Shown: positions 35,510 through 45,385, numbered from the stretch's first letter. The stretch: 64,000 bases of DNA from MR-S7 sp000400995 (GCF_045291395.1 NZ_CP152342.1:4526001-4590000), one strand, 5' to 3'. Translations and numbers: made by a program. The notes: generated by a model from the letters alone, not told the origin.

Positions 35510-36210
35510 ACCATTCCCCTGAAACCCGTCGCGTAGATATCTATGCCGGCATCCACAAGGCCCTGCGCGCCATGATGATGGACACCCTGCACGCCGTGGG
35601 CAGCGTGGACGTGGAAGACGCTGCCGAACTGCATGCTGTCTGCGGGCGCGTGCTCGGGCTGGCCGACGCCTGCGCCAGCCATCTCGGGCACGAGAACGAC
35701 TTTGTCCACTCCCTGCTGGAGGAGTACGGCAATGGCCCATGTTGGGAAGTCGCCCAAGACCACCGTGAGCACCTGGTCGCCATCGCGGAGCTGCGCGCCC
35801 TCGTCGCCACGCTGCGCGCCGCCTGCCGAGGCGCGGCGCAGGCCGCTGCCGCACAAGCGCTGTACCGTCAGCTGGCCCTGTTCATTGCCGACAACTTCGT
35901 CCACATGCATACCGAAGAGGTGGAGCACAACCAGATGCTCTGGGCCCGCTGCAGCGACGACCAACTGCGCGCGCTCGAAGGCCGCATCGTCGCGGCCATC
36001 ACACCCGCCGAACACCTGGAAACCCTGCGCTGGATGGTCCCCGCGATGGCGCCGGCCGAGCGCGCACAGGTGCTGGCCGGTGTGCGTGCCCACGCGACTG
36101 CGTCCGCCTTCGCGGCGGTTCTGGGCACGCTGCGCCCGCACCTGGACGAGAAGGGCTGGGCCAAGCTCAACCGCGACCTGGAGGCGGCATTCGATAATGC
36201 GCCCGCATGA
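35506..36210 (+). CDS. hemerythrin-like domain protein
   Basis: 234 residues, predicted all-helical. A set of histidines and acids fits the di-iron site of the hemerythrin/HHE fold: H17, H59, H62-E63, H86/H89, H133, H135, E139 and H141. It may sense or bind O2, or bind metal. A C-terminal extension of about 80 residues is not part of the core fold. ATGA overlaps with both neighbours suggest one three-gene transcript. Confidence 0.8.
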   Translation: MNHSPETRRVDIYAGIHKALRAMMMDTLHAVGSVDVEDAAELHAVCGRVLGLADACASHLGHENDFVHSLLEEYGNGPCWEVAQDHREHLVAIAELRALVATLRAACRGAAQAAAAQALYRQLALFIADNFVHMHTEEVEHNQMLWARCSDDQLRALEGRIVAAITPAEHLETLRWMVPAMAPAERAQVLAGVRAHATASAFAAVLGTLRPHLDEKGWAKLNRDLEAAFDNAPA

Positions 36211-36698
36211 CGGATTCCGACGCTTTGCCCCTGCGCATCCGCGCGCTGCAGCCCGGCGAAGCCCTGCGCTTGTACCCCGTGTTCCACTCCGCGGTGCACC
36301 GCCTGGCCGCGCGCCACTACACGCCCGCGCAATGCGCGGCATGGGCGCCCCTGCCGTTCGATGAGGCGGCCTGGGTGCAGCGCATCGAACGCAACCACCC
36401 CTGCGTAGCGCTGGTGCGCGGCGTCATTGCCGGCTTTGCCGACCTGCAGCCCGACGGCACCATCGACCAGTTCTTCGTGGATGCCGCGCACGCAGGGCAG
36501 GGCGTCGGCAGTGCCCTGCTGGCCTTCCTGCTCGGCCAGGCGAAAGCCCGGGGCCTGCGGCAGGTGTGCTCCCATGTCAGCCTGACCGCGCAGCCGCTGT
36601 TCATGCGGCACGGGTTCGCGGTCGTGCAACGCCAGACGGTGCAATTGCGCGGCATGGCGTTCGAGAACGCGGTGATGGCCTGCGAACTGCGCCCATAA
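36207..36698 (+). CDS. GNAT-family N-acetyltransferase
   Basis: 163 residues. The acetyl-CoA site QGVGSALLAFLLGQAKARG is the GNAT motif A, after IDQFFVDAAHAGQG. Motif B follows (SLTAQPLFMRHGFAVVQRQTV). The substrate is unknown. It overlaps the hemerythrin gene by 4 bases. Confidence 0.88.
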   Translation: MTDSDALPLRIRALQPGEALRLYPVFHSAVHRLAARHYTPAQCAAWAPLPFDEAAWVQRIERNHPCVALVRGVIAGFADLQPDGTIDQFFVDAAHAGQGVGSALLAFLLGQAKARGLRQVCSHVSLTAQPLFMRHGFAVVQRQTVQLRGMAFENAVMACELRP

Positions 36699-36713
36699 TC
36701 CCTGTCGAAGGCT

Positions 36714-36775
36714 TATAGGCCAAAATGGCCCCCAGCGCTTATGCAGCAAGCGCAAGCAGCTATTTGTTTCATAGC
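36714..36775 (-). repeat. dispersed ~60 bp repeat, copy 8
   Basis: Reverse copy GGCCAAAATGGCCCCCAGCG ... AAGCAGCTATTTG between the GNAT gene and mnmE, 16 bases before the mnmE start. Confidence 0.8.
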
Positions 36776-36790
36776 ATCCATTTCGCACCC

Positions 36791-38173
36791 ATGCTGGCCC
36801 GCCACCACGATCCCATTGCCGCCATCGCCACTGCCCCCGGGCGCGGGGCCGTGGGCATCGTGCGCGTGTCGGGCCGGGGGCTGGCGCCCTTCGTGCAGGC
36901 GCTGCTCGGCCGCGCGTTGCGCCCGCGCGAGGCGCACTACCTGCCTTTCCCCGACGCCCAGGGCCAGCCCATCGACCGGGGCCTCGCGCTCTGGTTCCCC
37001 GCGCCGCACAGCTATACCGGCGAGGACGTGCTGGAGCTGCAGGCCCACGGCGGCCCCGTGGTGCTGCAGCTGCTGCTGGCGCGCTGCCTGGAGGCGGCGC
37101 CCGGCAACCTGACGCGCCTGCGCCTGGCCGAGCCGGGCGAATTCACCGAGCGCGCATTCCTCAACGACAAGATCGACCTGGCCCAGGCGGAGGCCATCGC
37201 CGACCTGATCGACGCCAGCACCGAGGCCGCCGCGCGCAGTGCAGGCCGCTCGCTGTCGGGCGACTTCTCGCGCGAGATCCACGGCTTGCGCGACGCCCTC
37301 GTGCACCTGCGCATGCTGGTCGAAGCCACGCTCGACTTTCCCGAGGAGGAAATCGACTTCCTGCGCAAGGCGGACGCGCGCGGGCAGCTATCCAAATTGC
37401 AGCAAACCCTGGCCGCCGTGATGCAGCGTGCCAGCCAGGGCGCGCTGCTGCGCGAGGGCATCAAGGTCGTGATCGCGGGCCAGCCCAACGCGGGCAAAAG
37501 CTCGCTGCTCAACGCTCTGGCGGGCGCGGAGCTGGCCATCGTCACTCCCATCGCCGGCACCACGCGCGACAAGGTGCAGCAGACCATCCAGATCGAGGGC
37601 GTGCCGCTGCACGTGATCGACACCGCCGGCCTGCGCGAGAGCAGCGACGAGGTGGAGCGCATCGGCATTGCCCGCGCCTGGGATGAGATTGCCGCGGCCG
37701 ATGCCGTGCTCTTCCTGCACGACCTCACGCGCCAGGACGCACCCGACTATGCCGCCGCCGACGCGGACATCGCACGCGCCCTGGCCCAGCGGCTGCCTGC
37801 CGGCGTGCCCGTGATCGACGTCTGGAACAAGACCGACGCTGCCGCTCCCGCGCCGGACCGCGCGGGCGTGCGCCTGTCGGCGCGCACCGGCGAGGGGCTG
37901 GATGCGCTGCGCCGCCAGTTGCTGCACATCGCCGGCTGGCAGTCCGCCGCCGAGGGTGTCTACATCGCCCGCGCCCGCCACATCGAGGCCCTGCGCGCCG
38001 TGGATGCCCACCTGATGGAAGCCGCGGCCCAGCTGGAAAGCACCGGCCCCGCGCTCGACCTGCTGGCCGAGGAACTGCGCCTGGCGCAGAACGCATTGGG
38101 CGCCATCACCGGCGAATTCACCTCGGACGACCTGCTGGGCGTGATTTTTTCCAGCTTCTGCATCGGCAAGTGA
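36791..38173 (+). CDS. mnmE: tRNA uridine-5-carboxymethylaminomethyl GTPase MnmE
   Basis: With MnmG, modifies the wobble uridine of several tRNAs. 460 residues: an N-terminal tetrahydrofolate-binding domain (IAAIATAPGRGAVGIVRVSG), a helical domain interrupted by the G domain with GQPNAGKSS (about 230), DTAGLR and NKTD, and the C-terminal CIGK. It normally follows yidC directly. Confidence 0.97.
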   Translation: MLARHHDPIAAIATAPGRGAVGIVRVSGRGLAPFVQALLGRALRPREAHYLPFPDAQGQPIDRGLALWFPAPHSYTGEDVLELQAHGGPVVLQLLLARCLEAAPGNLTRLRLAEPGEFTERAFLNDKIDLAQAEAIADLIDASTEAAARSAGRSLSGDFSREIHGLRDALVHLRMLVEATLDFPEEEIDFLRKADARGQLSKLQQTLAAVMQRASQGALLREGIKVVIAGQPNAGKSSLLNALAGAELAIVTPIAGTTRDKVQQTIQIEGVPLHVIDTAGLRESSDEVERIGIARAWDEIAAADAVLFLHDLTRQDAPDYAAADADIARALAQRLPAGVPVIDVWNKTDAAAPAPDRAGVRLSARTGEGLDALRRQLLHIAGWQSAAEGVYIARARHIEALRAVDAHLMEAAAQLESTGPALDLLAEELRLAQNALGAITGEFTSDDLLGVIFSSFCIGK

Positions 38174-38255
38174 GCTGCGGCTGCTTGTGCGCCGGATGTA
38201 AGCAGTGGTAATGCCCGCTTGTGCGGATCGCGGGGCCGCGTTACCGTCGCGCGCG

Positions 38256-38759
38256 ATGAACGCCGTCACCCCCGCCACCCCTTCCTCCGCCTCCAAGGTC
38301 GATCTGCGCGGCCTGGTGCAGGCCATCGCGCAGGCGTCGGCCGAGGACAGCATGAACAACGTGCTGACTGCGGACCAGTGGGAACTGCTGTCGCACTACC
38401 TGCTGCCGCTGAGCCTGTCGGCCGGGCAGGTGCTCTTCGCGCAGGGCACGACGGACCGCACGCTCTACCTGCTCGAAAGCGGCAGCCTCAGCGTGCACTA
38501 CGAAGACGAGAAGCAGCGCCTGCGCCTGGCCATCGTCGGCCCTGGATCGGTGGTGGGCGAGGGCGCCTTCTTCTCGCACCGCCCCCGCAGCGCGACGGTG
38601 CAGGCCGGCGCGCCGTGCAAGCTCTGGAGCCTGCCCGCGCTGCGCTTCGCCGAACTGTCCAACCGCCAGCCGGCGGTGGCGCTCGCGCTGGCCATGGCGT
38701 CCGGCGCGGTGCTGGCCAAGCGCCTGGGCAACCGCCGCCGCCGCGTCGCCGCCACCTGA
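38256..38759 (+). CDS. stand-alone cyclic nucleotide-binding domain protein
   Basis: 167 residues containing one cNMP-binding beta-roll (about 55-145: GQVLFAQGTTDRTLYLLESG, VVGEGAFFSHRPRSATVQA). There is no helix-turn-helix after it, only a short basic tail (KRLGNRRRRVAAT). It cannot be a normal CRP/FNR activator, so it may act as a cNMP-sensing partner for another protein. Start at 38256 was chosen over 38205 because the latter is preceded by no ribosome site. Confidence 0.75.
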   Translation: MNAVTPATPSSASKVDLRGLVQAIAQASAEDSMNNVLTADQWELLSHYLLPLSLSAGQVLFAQGTTDRTLYLLESGSLSVHYEDEKQRLRLAIVGPGSVVGEGAFFSHRPRSATVQAGAPCKLWSLPALRFAELSNRQPAVALALAMASGAVLAKRLGNRRRRVAAT

Positions 38760-38894
38760 CCGGCCGGCGCCGATGGCGGCGTGTCGGATGGCGCACATTC
38801 CCGGCGCGCTGCGGCGCATGTCCATGCCCTGGCGTCAAGGGCGCGCAGTACACTGTCAGCCGTTTTTCAAGTGCGCTCCCGACGAAGGCATGGC

Positions 38895-39754
38895 ATGTCG
38901 CTGTTCAGCTGGTTCTTCCGCAAACCCCAGGCCAAGGCGCCCGCTGCGCGCCCGCGCCCGGCAGCCCCGCCGCTGAGGGCGGAGGCTGCGCCCCTGGCCG
39001 GGGCGCGCAACAGCAAGCCCCTGCTGGAGCCGCAGCCGACGCCGGAGCAACTGGCCGGCCGCAAGAACGAGCGCATGGAGCGCCGCGAACTGCTCTACAC
39101 CGTGGTGCGCGACGCCATGGTGCGCGCGGGCGTGCTGTCCGCGGGCTACAAGTTCAAGGTCCTGTCGCTGGACCAGCGCGGCGCCCAGTTCCTGGTGATG
39201 ATGGACCTGGTGCCGGAATACGGCAGCGACACCGCGCGGCTGAGCGAGATCGAGGCGATGATCGCGCAGGCGGCGCGTACGCGCTTCGACATCCTGGTGA
39301 CGGCGGTGTACTGGCGCGTCAACGACCAAGCCGCGGGCTCCCGCCGTGCTGCGGCCGCGCCCGCGCCCGCAGCAGCACCCGGCACGGCACCGGCGCCCCT
39401 TGCGCCCACGTCGCCCATCATCGCCGCGCCGCGGCCGGCGCCTGCGCGCAACGGCAACCCGGTGCTGTCCTCCCGTCCCGCGCCCCTGGTCCCGCCCGCC
39501 CCCCTGCTGCGGCGCGCACCACGCCGCGCTTCGAGCCCATCGAGGCCGATGAGGTGGCCGCCTTCAAGCAGGCGCTGGTGCATGCGGCCGCCACCCGCCC
39601 CGTGGCGCCTCCGCCGCCCCTGGGCGTGACCACGCGCAGCGGCCCGCTGCTGCCGCCGGCGCCCGCTCCCACGGGATTCGAGGACACGGTGATGCCGGGG
39701 CAGGACGGGCGCGTTTCCGATCTGAGCACGACCCAGTACGGCGACCTGCGCTGA
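38895..39754 (+). CDS. hypothetical proline/alanine-rich protein (apparent frameshift)
   Basis: Adding one C to the C6 run at 39499-39504 gives a 286-residue protein: a short MSLFSWFFRKPQ start, a Pro/Ala linker, a compact alpha/beta domain (about 55-150; ELLYTVVRDAMVRAGVLSAG, FLVMMDLVPEYG), another Pro/Ala linker, and a conserved-looking C-terminus (FEPIEADEVAAFKQAL ... GFEDTVMPGQDGRVSDLS). I do not recognise the family. The coding quality on both sides of the run argues for a single intact gene. Confidence 0.65.
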
Positions 39755-39786
39755 GGTTGCGGGCCCTCGGGCCCGCCCTCCGCCGG

Positions 39787-40341
39787 TCAGTGGCCGCTGA
39801 AATCCACCAGCGTGTAGAGCGGCAGGCCCGTGGCGCGCAGCCGCGCCGATCCGCCCAACTCGGGCAGGTCCACGATGGCGGCGCCTTCCATGACGGTGGC
39901 GCCCAGCTTCTCCAGCAGTTTCTTGCCGGCCATCATGGTGCCGCCGGTGGCGATCAGGTCGTCGATCAGCAGCACCTTGTCGCCGGGCTGGACGGCGTCG
40001 GCATGCAGCTCCACGGTGGCGCTGCCGTATTCCAGCTCGTAGGTTTCCTCCACCGTGGTGAAGGGCAGCTTGCCCTTCTTGCGGATGGGCACGAAGCCCA
40101 CGTTCAGCTCGTAGGCCACCACGGCTCCGAGGATGAAGCCGCGTGCGTCCAGGCCTGCCACGACGTCGGGGCGCAGCGCGCGGTCCATGTAGCGGTGGAC
40201 GAAGGCGTCGATCAGCACGCGGAACACCTTGGGGTCCTGCAGCAGCGGCGTGATGTCGCGGAACTGCACTCCCGGTGCGGGCCAGTCGGGCACGGTGCGG
40301 ATGTGCTGGCGCAGGTAGTCGTTGACGTTGAGGGAAGACAT
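39787..40341 (-). CDS. apt: adenine phosphoribosyltransferase
   Basis: Salvages adenine to AMP with PRPP. 184 residues. The PRPP loop VLLIDDLIATGGT and the adenine-specific FVPIRKKGKLP and LEYGS segments are all present. Start MSSLNVNDYL at 40341. Lies downstream of the Kef-type gene on the same strand with a 33-base gap. Confidence 0.95.
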   Translation of the reverse strand: MSSLNVNDYLRQHIRTVPDWPAPGVQFRDITPLLQDPKVFRVLIDAFVHRYMDRALRPDVVAGLDARGFILGAVVAYELNVGFVPIRKKGKLPFTTVEETYELEYGSATVELHADAVQPGDKVLLIDDLIATGGTMMAGKKLLEKLGATVMEGAAIVDLPELGGSARLRATGLPLYTLVDFSGH

Positions 40342-40374
40342 GGGCAGTGGAGCGGTGAGAGGGCAGGCGCGATG

Positions 40375-42356
40375 CTAACCGCGCAGCAGCTTCTCTTCCG
40401 CCAGTCCCAGCGCGGTGGGGTGTCCGCTCAGCACCAGCGTGTCGCCTTCGGCCAGCGGCGCCGCAGCCTCGCCGCGCACGCGGCCGTGGGCCCGGCGCAC
40501 GTTGACGAGTCGCGCGCCGATCGCCTCCAGGGGCAGCGTGTCGGGCTCCTGGCCCACCGCGGCGGCGCCCGGCGGGAGGGTGATGGAAGACAGGCGCTCC
40601 TGGTCGCGTTCGCTGGGCGTGTCGTCGTCCGCGCCATGGAAGTAGCCGCGCAGCAGGCCGTAGCGCGCGTCGCGCTGGTCGCGCACCAGGCGCAGCACGC
40701 GCCGCATGGGCACGCCCACCAGGGCCAGGGCGTGGCTGGCCAGCATCAGCGAGCCTTCGATGGCCTCGGGCACCACCTCGGTGGCGCCGGCGGTCTGCAG
40801 CCGGTCCAGGTCGGCGTCGTCCTGCGTGCGCACCACCACGGGCACATGGGGCGCATGGGTGCGCGTCTGTTCCAGCACCTTGAGGGCCGAGGGCGTGTCC
40901 AGGTAGGTGACCGCCACGGCGGCCGCGCGCGCCAGGCCTGCGGCCATCAGGGCCTGCAGGCGCGTGGCGTCGCCGAAGACCACGGAGTTGCCCGCGGCGG
41001 CGGCCTGGCGCACGCGGTCGGGGTCCAGGTCCAGCGCCAGGTAGGGGATGCCCTCGCGCTCCAGCATGCGCGCCAAGTTCTGCCCGCAGCGGCCGTAGCC
41101 GCAGATCAGCACGTGCCCGCTGGTGTTGATGGACTGCCGCGCGATGCTGGTCACCTGCAGCGACTGCTGCAGCCAGTCGCTGGCGACGAGCTTCATCACG
41201 ATGCGGTTGCTGTACTGGATGAGGAAGGGCGTGGCCAGCATCGACAGCACCATGGCGGCGAGCACCGGGTTCATGAGCGAGGGCTGGACCAGCTCGTGCA
41301 CCTGCATCAGCGACAGCAGCACGAAGCCGAACTCGCCCGCCTGGGCCGCGTAGAGCGCCGTGCGCAGCGACACCCCGGACGTCGCCCCCAGCCCCCGGGC
41401 CAGCGCGAAGATGATCGCCGTCTTGAGCAGCAGCGGCCCGGCCAGCAGCAGCAGCACCAGCGCCCAGCGCTCCAGCAGGATATGCCAGTCCAGCATCATG
41501 CCCACGGTGATGAAGAACAGGCCCAGCAGCACGTCGTGGAAGGGGCGGATGTCCGTGCCCACCTGGTGGCGGTACTCGGTCTCCGACACCAGCACGCCGG
41601 CGATGAATGCGCCCAGCGCCAGCGATAGGCCTGCCTGCTCGGTGAGCCAGGCCAGCCCCAGCGTCACCAGGAGCAGGTTGAGCATGAACAGCTCCTCGCT
41701 CTTGCGCCGCGCCACCAGCGTGAGCCACCAGCGCATCACGCGCTGGCCGCCGGCGAGCAGCAGGCCCACGAGCACGGTGGCCTTGAGCAGCGCCAGGCCC
41801 AGCGCCAGCAGCAGCTTGTCGGGCGACGATCCCAGGGCTGGCACCATCACCAGCAGCGGCACCACGGCCAGGTCCTGGAACAGCAGGATGCCCAGAACGC
41901 GCCGGCCGTGCTCGCTCTCCAGCTCGCCGCGCTCGGACATGAGCTTGACCACGATCGCCGTGCTGCTCATCGTCAGCGTGCCGCCCAGCGCCAGGGCCGT
42001 CTGCCAGCCCATGTCCCACACCCCCCGGCCAGGCGCGAGAGCAGCAGCAGGGCGGTGGTGAAGGCGGCCATGGACAGCGCCACCTGCAGCATCCCCAGGC
42101 CGAACACGTGGCGGCGCATGGCGCGCAGCTTGGGCAGGCTGAATTCCAGCCCGATGGTGAACATGAGGAACACCACGCCGAACTCGCCCAAGTGGCGCAC
42201 CCCTTCGGAATTCTGCGTGAGCGCCAGCGCGTGCGGCCCGATCAGGATGCCCGCTGCCAGGTAGCCCATCATGGGCGGCAGCTTGAGCGTGCGGCAGGCC
42301 ACCACGCCCAGCACGGCGGCCAGCAGGTACAGCAGGGTCAGTGCCAGCGAGGACAT
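40375..42356 (-). CDS. KefB/YbaL-type cation:proton antiporter (apparent frameshift)
   Basis: Monovalent cation/proton antiporter-2 family with about 12 TMs, then a TrkA-N Rossmann domain (VLICGYGRCGQNLARML) and a C-terminal TrkA-C-like domain. Two frames meet at the C6 run 42021-42026 (G6 on the coding strand). One extra base joins LLSRLAGG to VWDMGWQTALALGGT and gives 660 residues. ATG at 42356. It probably exports K+ or Na+ in exchange for H+ and is gated by the NAD-binding domain. Divergent from kdsD with a 48-base gap. Confidence 0.88.
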
Positions 42357-42404
42357 TCGCCATCCTAGCCGAGCGCCTGCCAGGGCGGCCGATAGAATCC
42401 GCCC

Positions 42405-43408
42405 ATGCCTACCGCCGCCGCAGCAGCCTCCACTCCCTTCGATGCCCAGCAGGTCCTGCGCCTGGGACGGGAGACCTTCGACATCGAGGCCGCGGCGCTG
42501 GCGCACATGGGCGCGCGCCTGGGCCCGGCCTTCGTGCAGGCGGTGCAGCGCGTGCTGGCGACGGCCGGCCGCGTGATCGTCATGGGCATGGGCAAGAGCG
42601 GCCACGTGGGCCGCAAGATCGCGGCCACGCTGGCCTCCACCGGCACCCCCGCCTTCTTCGTGCACCCGGCCGAGGCCAGCCATGGCGACCTCGGCATGGT
42701 GGCGGGGGGCGACCTGGTGCTGGCCATCTCCAACAGCGGCGAAAGCCAGGAGATCACCGTGCTGCTGCCCGTGCTCAAGCGCCAGGGCGTGCCGCTGATC
42801 GCCATGACCGGCGGCCTGCAGTCCACGCTGGCGCGCCATGCCGATCTGGTGCTCGACTGCGGCGTGGAGCGCGAGGCCTGCCCGCTCAACCTGGCACCCA
42901 CCACCAGCACCACCGCGCAACTGGCCATGGGCGACGCGCTGGCCGTGGCGCTGCTGGATGCGCGCGGCTTCCGCCCGGAAGACTTCGCGCGCTCCCACCC
43001 GGGGGAGCGCTGGGCCGCCGGCTGCTCACCCACGTGCGCGACGTCATGCGCATGGGTACGGAAGTGCCGCGCGTCTCGCCCCAGGCCGGCTTCAGCGAGC
43101 TGATGCGCGAGATGAGCGCCAAGGGCGTGGGCGCCTCCGCCGTGGTGGACGCCGCCGGCCGCCCCGTGGGCATCTTCACCGACGGCGACCTGCGCCGCCG
43201 TATCGAGGCCGGTGCGGACCTGCGCGCCCTGCACGCCGAGGACCTCATGCACCCGCACCCCCGCACCATCGCCGCCGATGCCCTGGCGGCCGACGCCGCC
43301 CAGGCCATGGAACAGCACGCGATCACCAGCGTGCTGGTCACCGACACGGACGGCGTGCTGGTGGGCGTCGTGCACATCGGCGACCTGATGCGCGCCAAGG
43401 TCATCTGA
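42405..43408 (+). CDS. kdsD: D-arabinose-5-phosphate isomerase (apparent frameshift)
   Basis: Interconverts ribulose-5-P and arabinose-5-P, the first step of Kdo synthesis. An N-terminal SIS domain (GMGKSGHVGRKIAATLAS, SNSGESQE, TSTTAQLAMGDALAVAL) is joined to two CBS domains (FTDGDLRRRIE, AMEQHAITSVLVTD). The frames change at the G5 run 43001-43005. One more G gives the family-conserved SHPGGALGRRLLTHVRDVM and a 334-residue protein. It heads kdsD-kdsC-lptC. Confidence 0.92.
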
Positions 43409-43971
43409 TGCACGCGCTGCCTTCTCTTTCCCCCGCGCTGCAATTCGACCCTGAACTGCTGTTGCGCGCGCAGGACGTGCGCGTGGCCTTCTTCGACGTG
43501 GACGGCGTGCTGACCGACGGAAGCCTCTACTTCACCGAGGCGGGCGAGACGCTCAAGCGCTTCCACACCCTCGACGGCCACGGCATCAAGCTGCTGCAGC
43601 AGGCCGGCATCACGCCCGCCGTGGTCACCGGCCGCGACGCGCCAGCGCTGCGCCTGCGCCTGAAAGCGCTGGGCGTGGCGCATGCGCGCTTCGGCACAGA
43701 GGACAAGCGCCCCGCGGCCGAAGCCATCCTGGCCGAACTGGGCCTGGGCTGGACGCAGGCCGCGGCCATGGGCGACGACTGGCCCGACCTGCCCGTCATG
43801 CGCCGCGCGGCCTTCGCCTGCGCGCCCGCCCAGGCACACATCGAGGCCCGGGCCGTGGCCCACTACACCACGGCGGCACCCGGCGGAAGCGGCGCCGCGC
43901 GGGAATTCTGCGACTTGCTGCTCGCCGCCAGCGGCCGCTACGCCGGCCTGCTGGCTGCGCACACCGGATGA
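43408..43971 (+). CDS. kdsC: 3-deoxy-D-manno-octulosonate-8-phosphate phosphatase
   Basis: HAD-family phosphatase releasing Kdo. 187 residues: nucleophile motif FFDVDGVLTDG, then VVTGRDAP and MGDDWPDLPVM (metal-binding aspartates). Overlaps kdsD (TGATG) and lptC (ATGA). Confidence 0.95.
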   Translation: MHALPSLSPALQFDPELLLRAQDVRVAFFDVDGVLTDGSLYFTEAGETLKRFHTLDGHGIKLLQQAGITPAVVTGRDAPALRLRLKALGVAHARFGTEDKRPAAEAILAELGLGWTQAAAMGDDWPDLPVMRRAAFACAPAQAHIEARAVAHYTTAAPGGSGAAREFCDLLLAASGRYAGLLAAHTG

Positions 43972-44588
43972 GCCAGCCCCTGCGCCAGGCGTGGGAACGC
44001 CTGTCCCTCTACCTGCCCGTGGTACTCATGGGCCTGCTGGCACTGGGCACGTGGTGGCTGGTGCGCAACGCGCCCAAGCCCCTGGCGCCCGCCCAGGGGC
44101 AGGAGGTGCGCCACGAGCCCGACTACTACATGCGCGACTTCTCCGTGAAGAGCTTCGATGTCACGGGCCGCTTGCACAGCGAGGTGCGCGGCACCCTGGC
44201 GCGGCACTACCTCGATACCGACACGCTGGAGATCGACCAGGTGCGCATGCGCGCGGTGAACGCCGAAGGCCGCATCACCACGGCTACCGCCAACCGCGCC
44301 GTGACCAACGCCGACGGGTCGGAGGTCCAGCTCTTCGGCAACGCCGTCGTCACGCGCGAGTCCACGGCCCGCGCCGGCCGCCAGCCGCTGCCGCGTCTGG
44401 AATTCCGCGGCGAATTCCTGCATGCCTGGGTGAACGACGAGCGGGTGCGCTCGGACCGGCCCGTCACGCTCACGCGCGGCACCGACACCTTCACCGCCGA
44501 CAGCATGGACTACGACCATCTGGACCAGACCCTGCGCCTGCAGGGCCGCGTGCACGGCACCCTGATGCCGGCCCCCGCCCGCCGCTGA
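43968..44588 (+). CDS. lptC: LPS export protein LptC
   Basis: Single-TM protein that passes LPS from LptBFG to LptA. 206 residues: TM about 14-32 (LPVVLMGLLALGTWWLV), then the periplasmic beta-jellyroll with PDYYMRDFSVKSFDVTGRL. The usual next genes lptA and lptB are not here; an SDR gene follows with a one-base overlap. Confidence 0.92.
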   Translation: MSQPLRQAWERLSLYLPVVLMGLLALGTWWLVRNAPKPLAPAQGQEVRHEPDYYMRDFSVKSFDVTGRLHSEVRGTLARHYLDTDTLEIDQVRMRAVNAEGRITTATANRAVTNADGSEVQLFGNAVVTRESTARAGRQPLPRLEFRGEFLHAWVNDERVRSDRPVTLTRGTDTFTADSMDYDHLDQTLRLQGRVHGTLMPAPARR

Positions 44589-45385
44589 TGCCCATGGCCG
44601 CTGCCGCGCCCCTGGTCTTCATCACCGGCGCCTCCAGCGGCATCGGCCGCGCACTGGCCCTGCGCTACTACCAGGCCGGCTGGCGGCTGGCGCTGTCGGC
44701 CCGCAGGGAGGATGTAATCAAATCATGGGCTGACGCTTGCGGAATAAGCGCAAGCAGCTATGAAATCTATAGAGCTGATGTCGCGCAGCCCGACCGCATC
44801 ATGGCGGCCGGCCAGTCGTGCCTGGAGCGGCAGGGGCTGCCTGACGTGGTCATCGCCAACGCCGGCATCAGCATCGGTATGGACACGGCAGAGCGCAGCG
44901 ATATCGACGTCATGGCACGCACCTTCGCCACCAACAACGTCGGCATGGCTGCCACCTTCCAGCCCTTCGTGGCGCCCATGGCGCTGCGCGGCAGCGGGCG
45001 GCTGGTGGGCATCGGCAGCGTGGCGGGCATCCGGGGCCTGCCTGGCCACGGCGCCTACTGCGCCAGCAAGGCGGCGGCGATCAGCTACTGCGAAAGCCTG
45101 CGCGGCGAACTGTGCGCCAGCGGCGTGCGGGTGGTGATGATCTGCCCCGGCTACGTGGACACGCCGCTCACGCGCGAGAACCGCTACGCCATGCCCTTCC
45201 TGATGCGGGCAGAGGACTTTGCCGACCAGGCGTTCAAGGCCATCGAGGCGGGCGCGAGCTACCGCGTCATTCCCTGGCAGATGGGGGTGGTGGCCAAGCT
45301 GCTGCGCGTGCTGCCCAATGCCCTGTTCGACCGCGTGCTGGCCGGGCGCCCACGCAAGCACCGGCAGGGAGAGGGCCGCTCCTGA
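44588..45385 (+). CDS. short-chain dehydrogenase/reductase with an in-frame repeat
   Basis: NAD(P)-dependent oxidoreductase, 265 residues. TGASSGIG cofactor motif (about 13-20), NAG motif (IANAGIS), catalytic serine in GSVAGIRG, YCASK active site, and CPGYVDTPLT. Residues about 43-63 (VIKSWADACGISASSYEIYR) are encoded by a copy of the dispersed repeat and sit between strands beta-2 and beta-3, a loop that tolerates insertion. The substrate is unknown. Starts at 44588 or 44594 are both possible. Confidence 0.88.
   Translation: MPMAAAAPLVFITGASSGIGRALALRYYQAGWRLALSARREDVIKSWADACGISASSYEIYRADVAQPDRIMAAGQSCLERQGLPDVVIANAGISIGMDTAERSDIDVMARTFATNNVGMAATFQPFVAPMALRGSGRLVGIGSVAGIRGLPGHGAYCASKAAAISYCESLRGELCASGVRVVMICPGYVDTPLTRENRYAMPFLMRAEDFADQAFKAIEAGASYRVIPWQMGVVAKLLRVLPNALFDRVLAGRPRKHRQGEGRS
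44714..44775 (-). repeat. dispersed ~60 bp repeat, copy 9, inside the SDR gene
   Basis: Reverse copy, AATCAAATCATGGGCTGACG, core GCTTGCGGAATAAGCGCAAGC, AGCTATGAAATC. It is more diverged than the intergenic copies and is read in frame without a stop. Confidence 0.7.
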
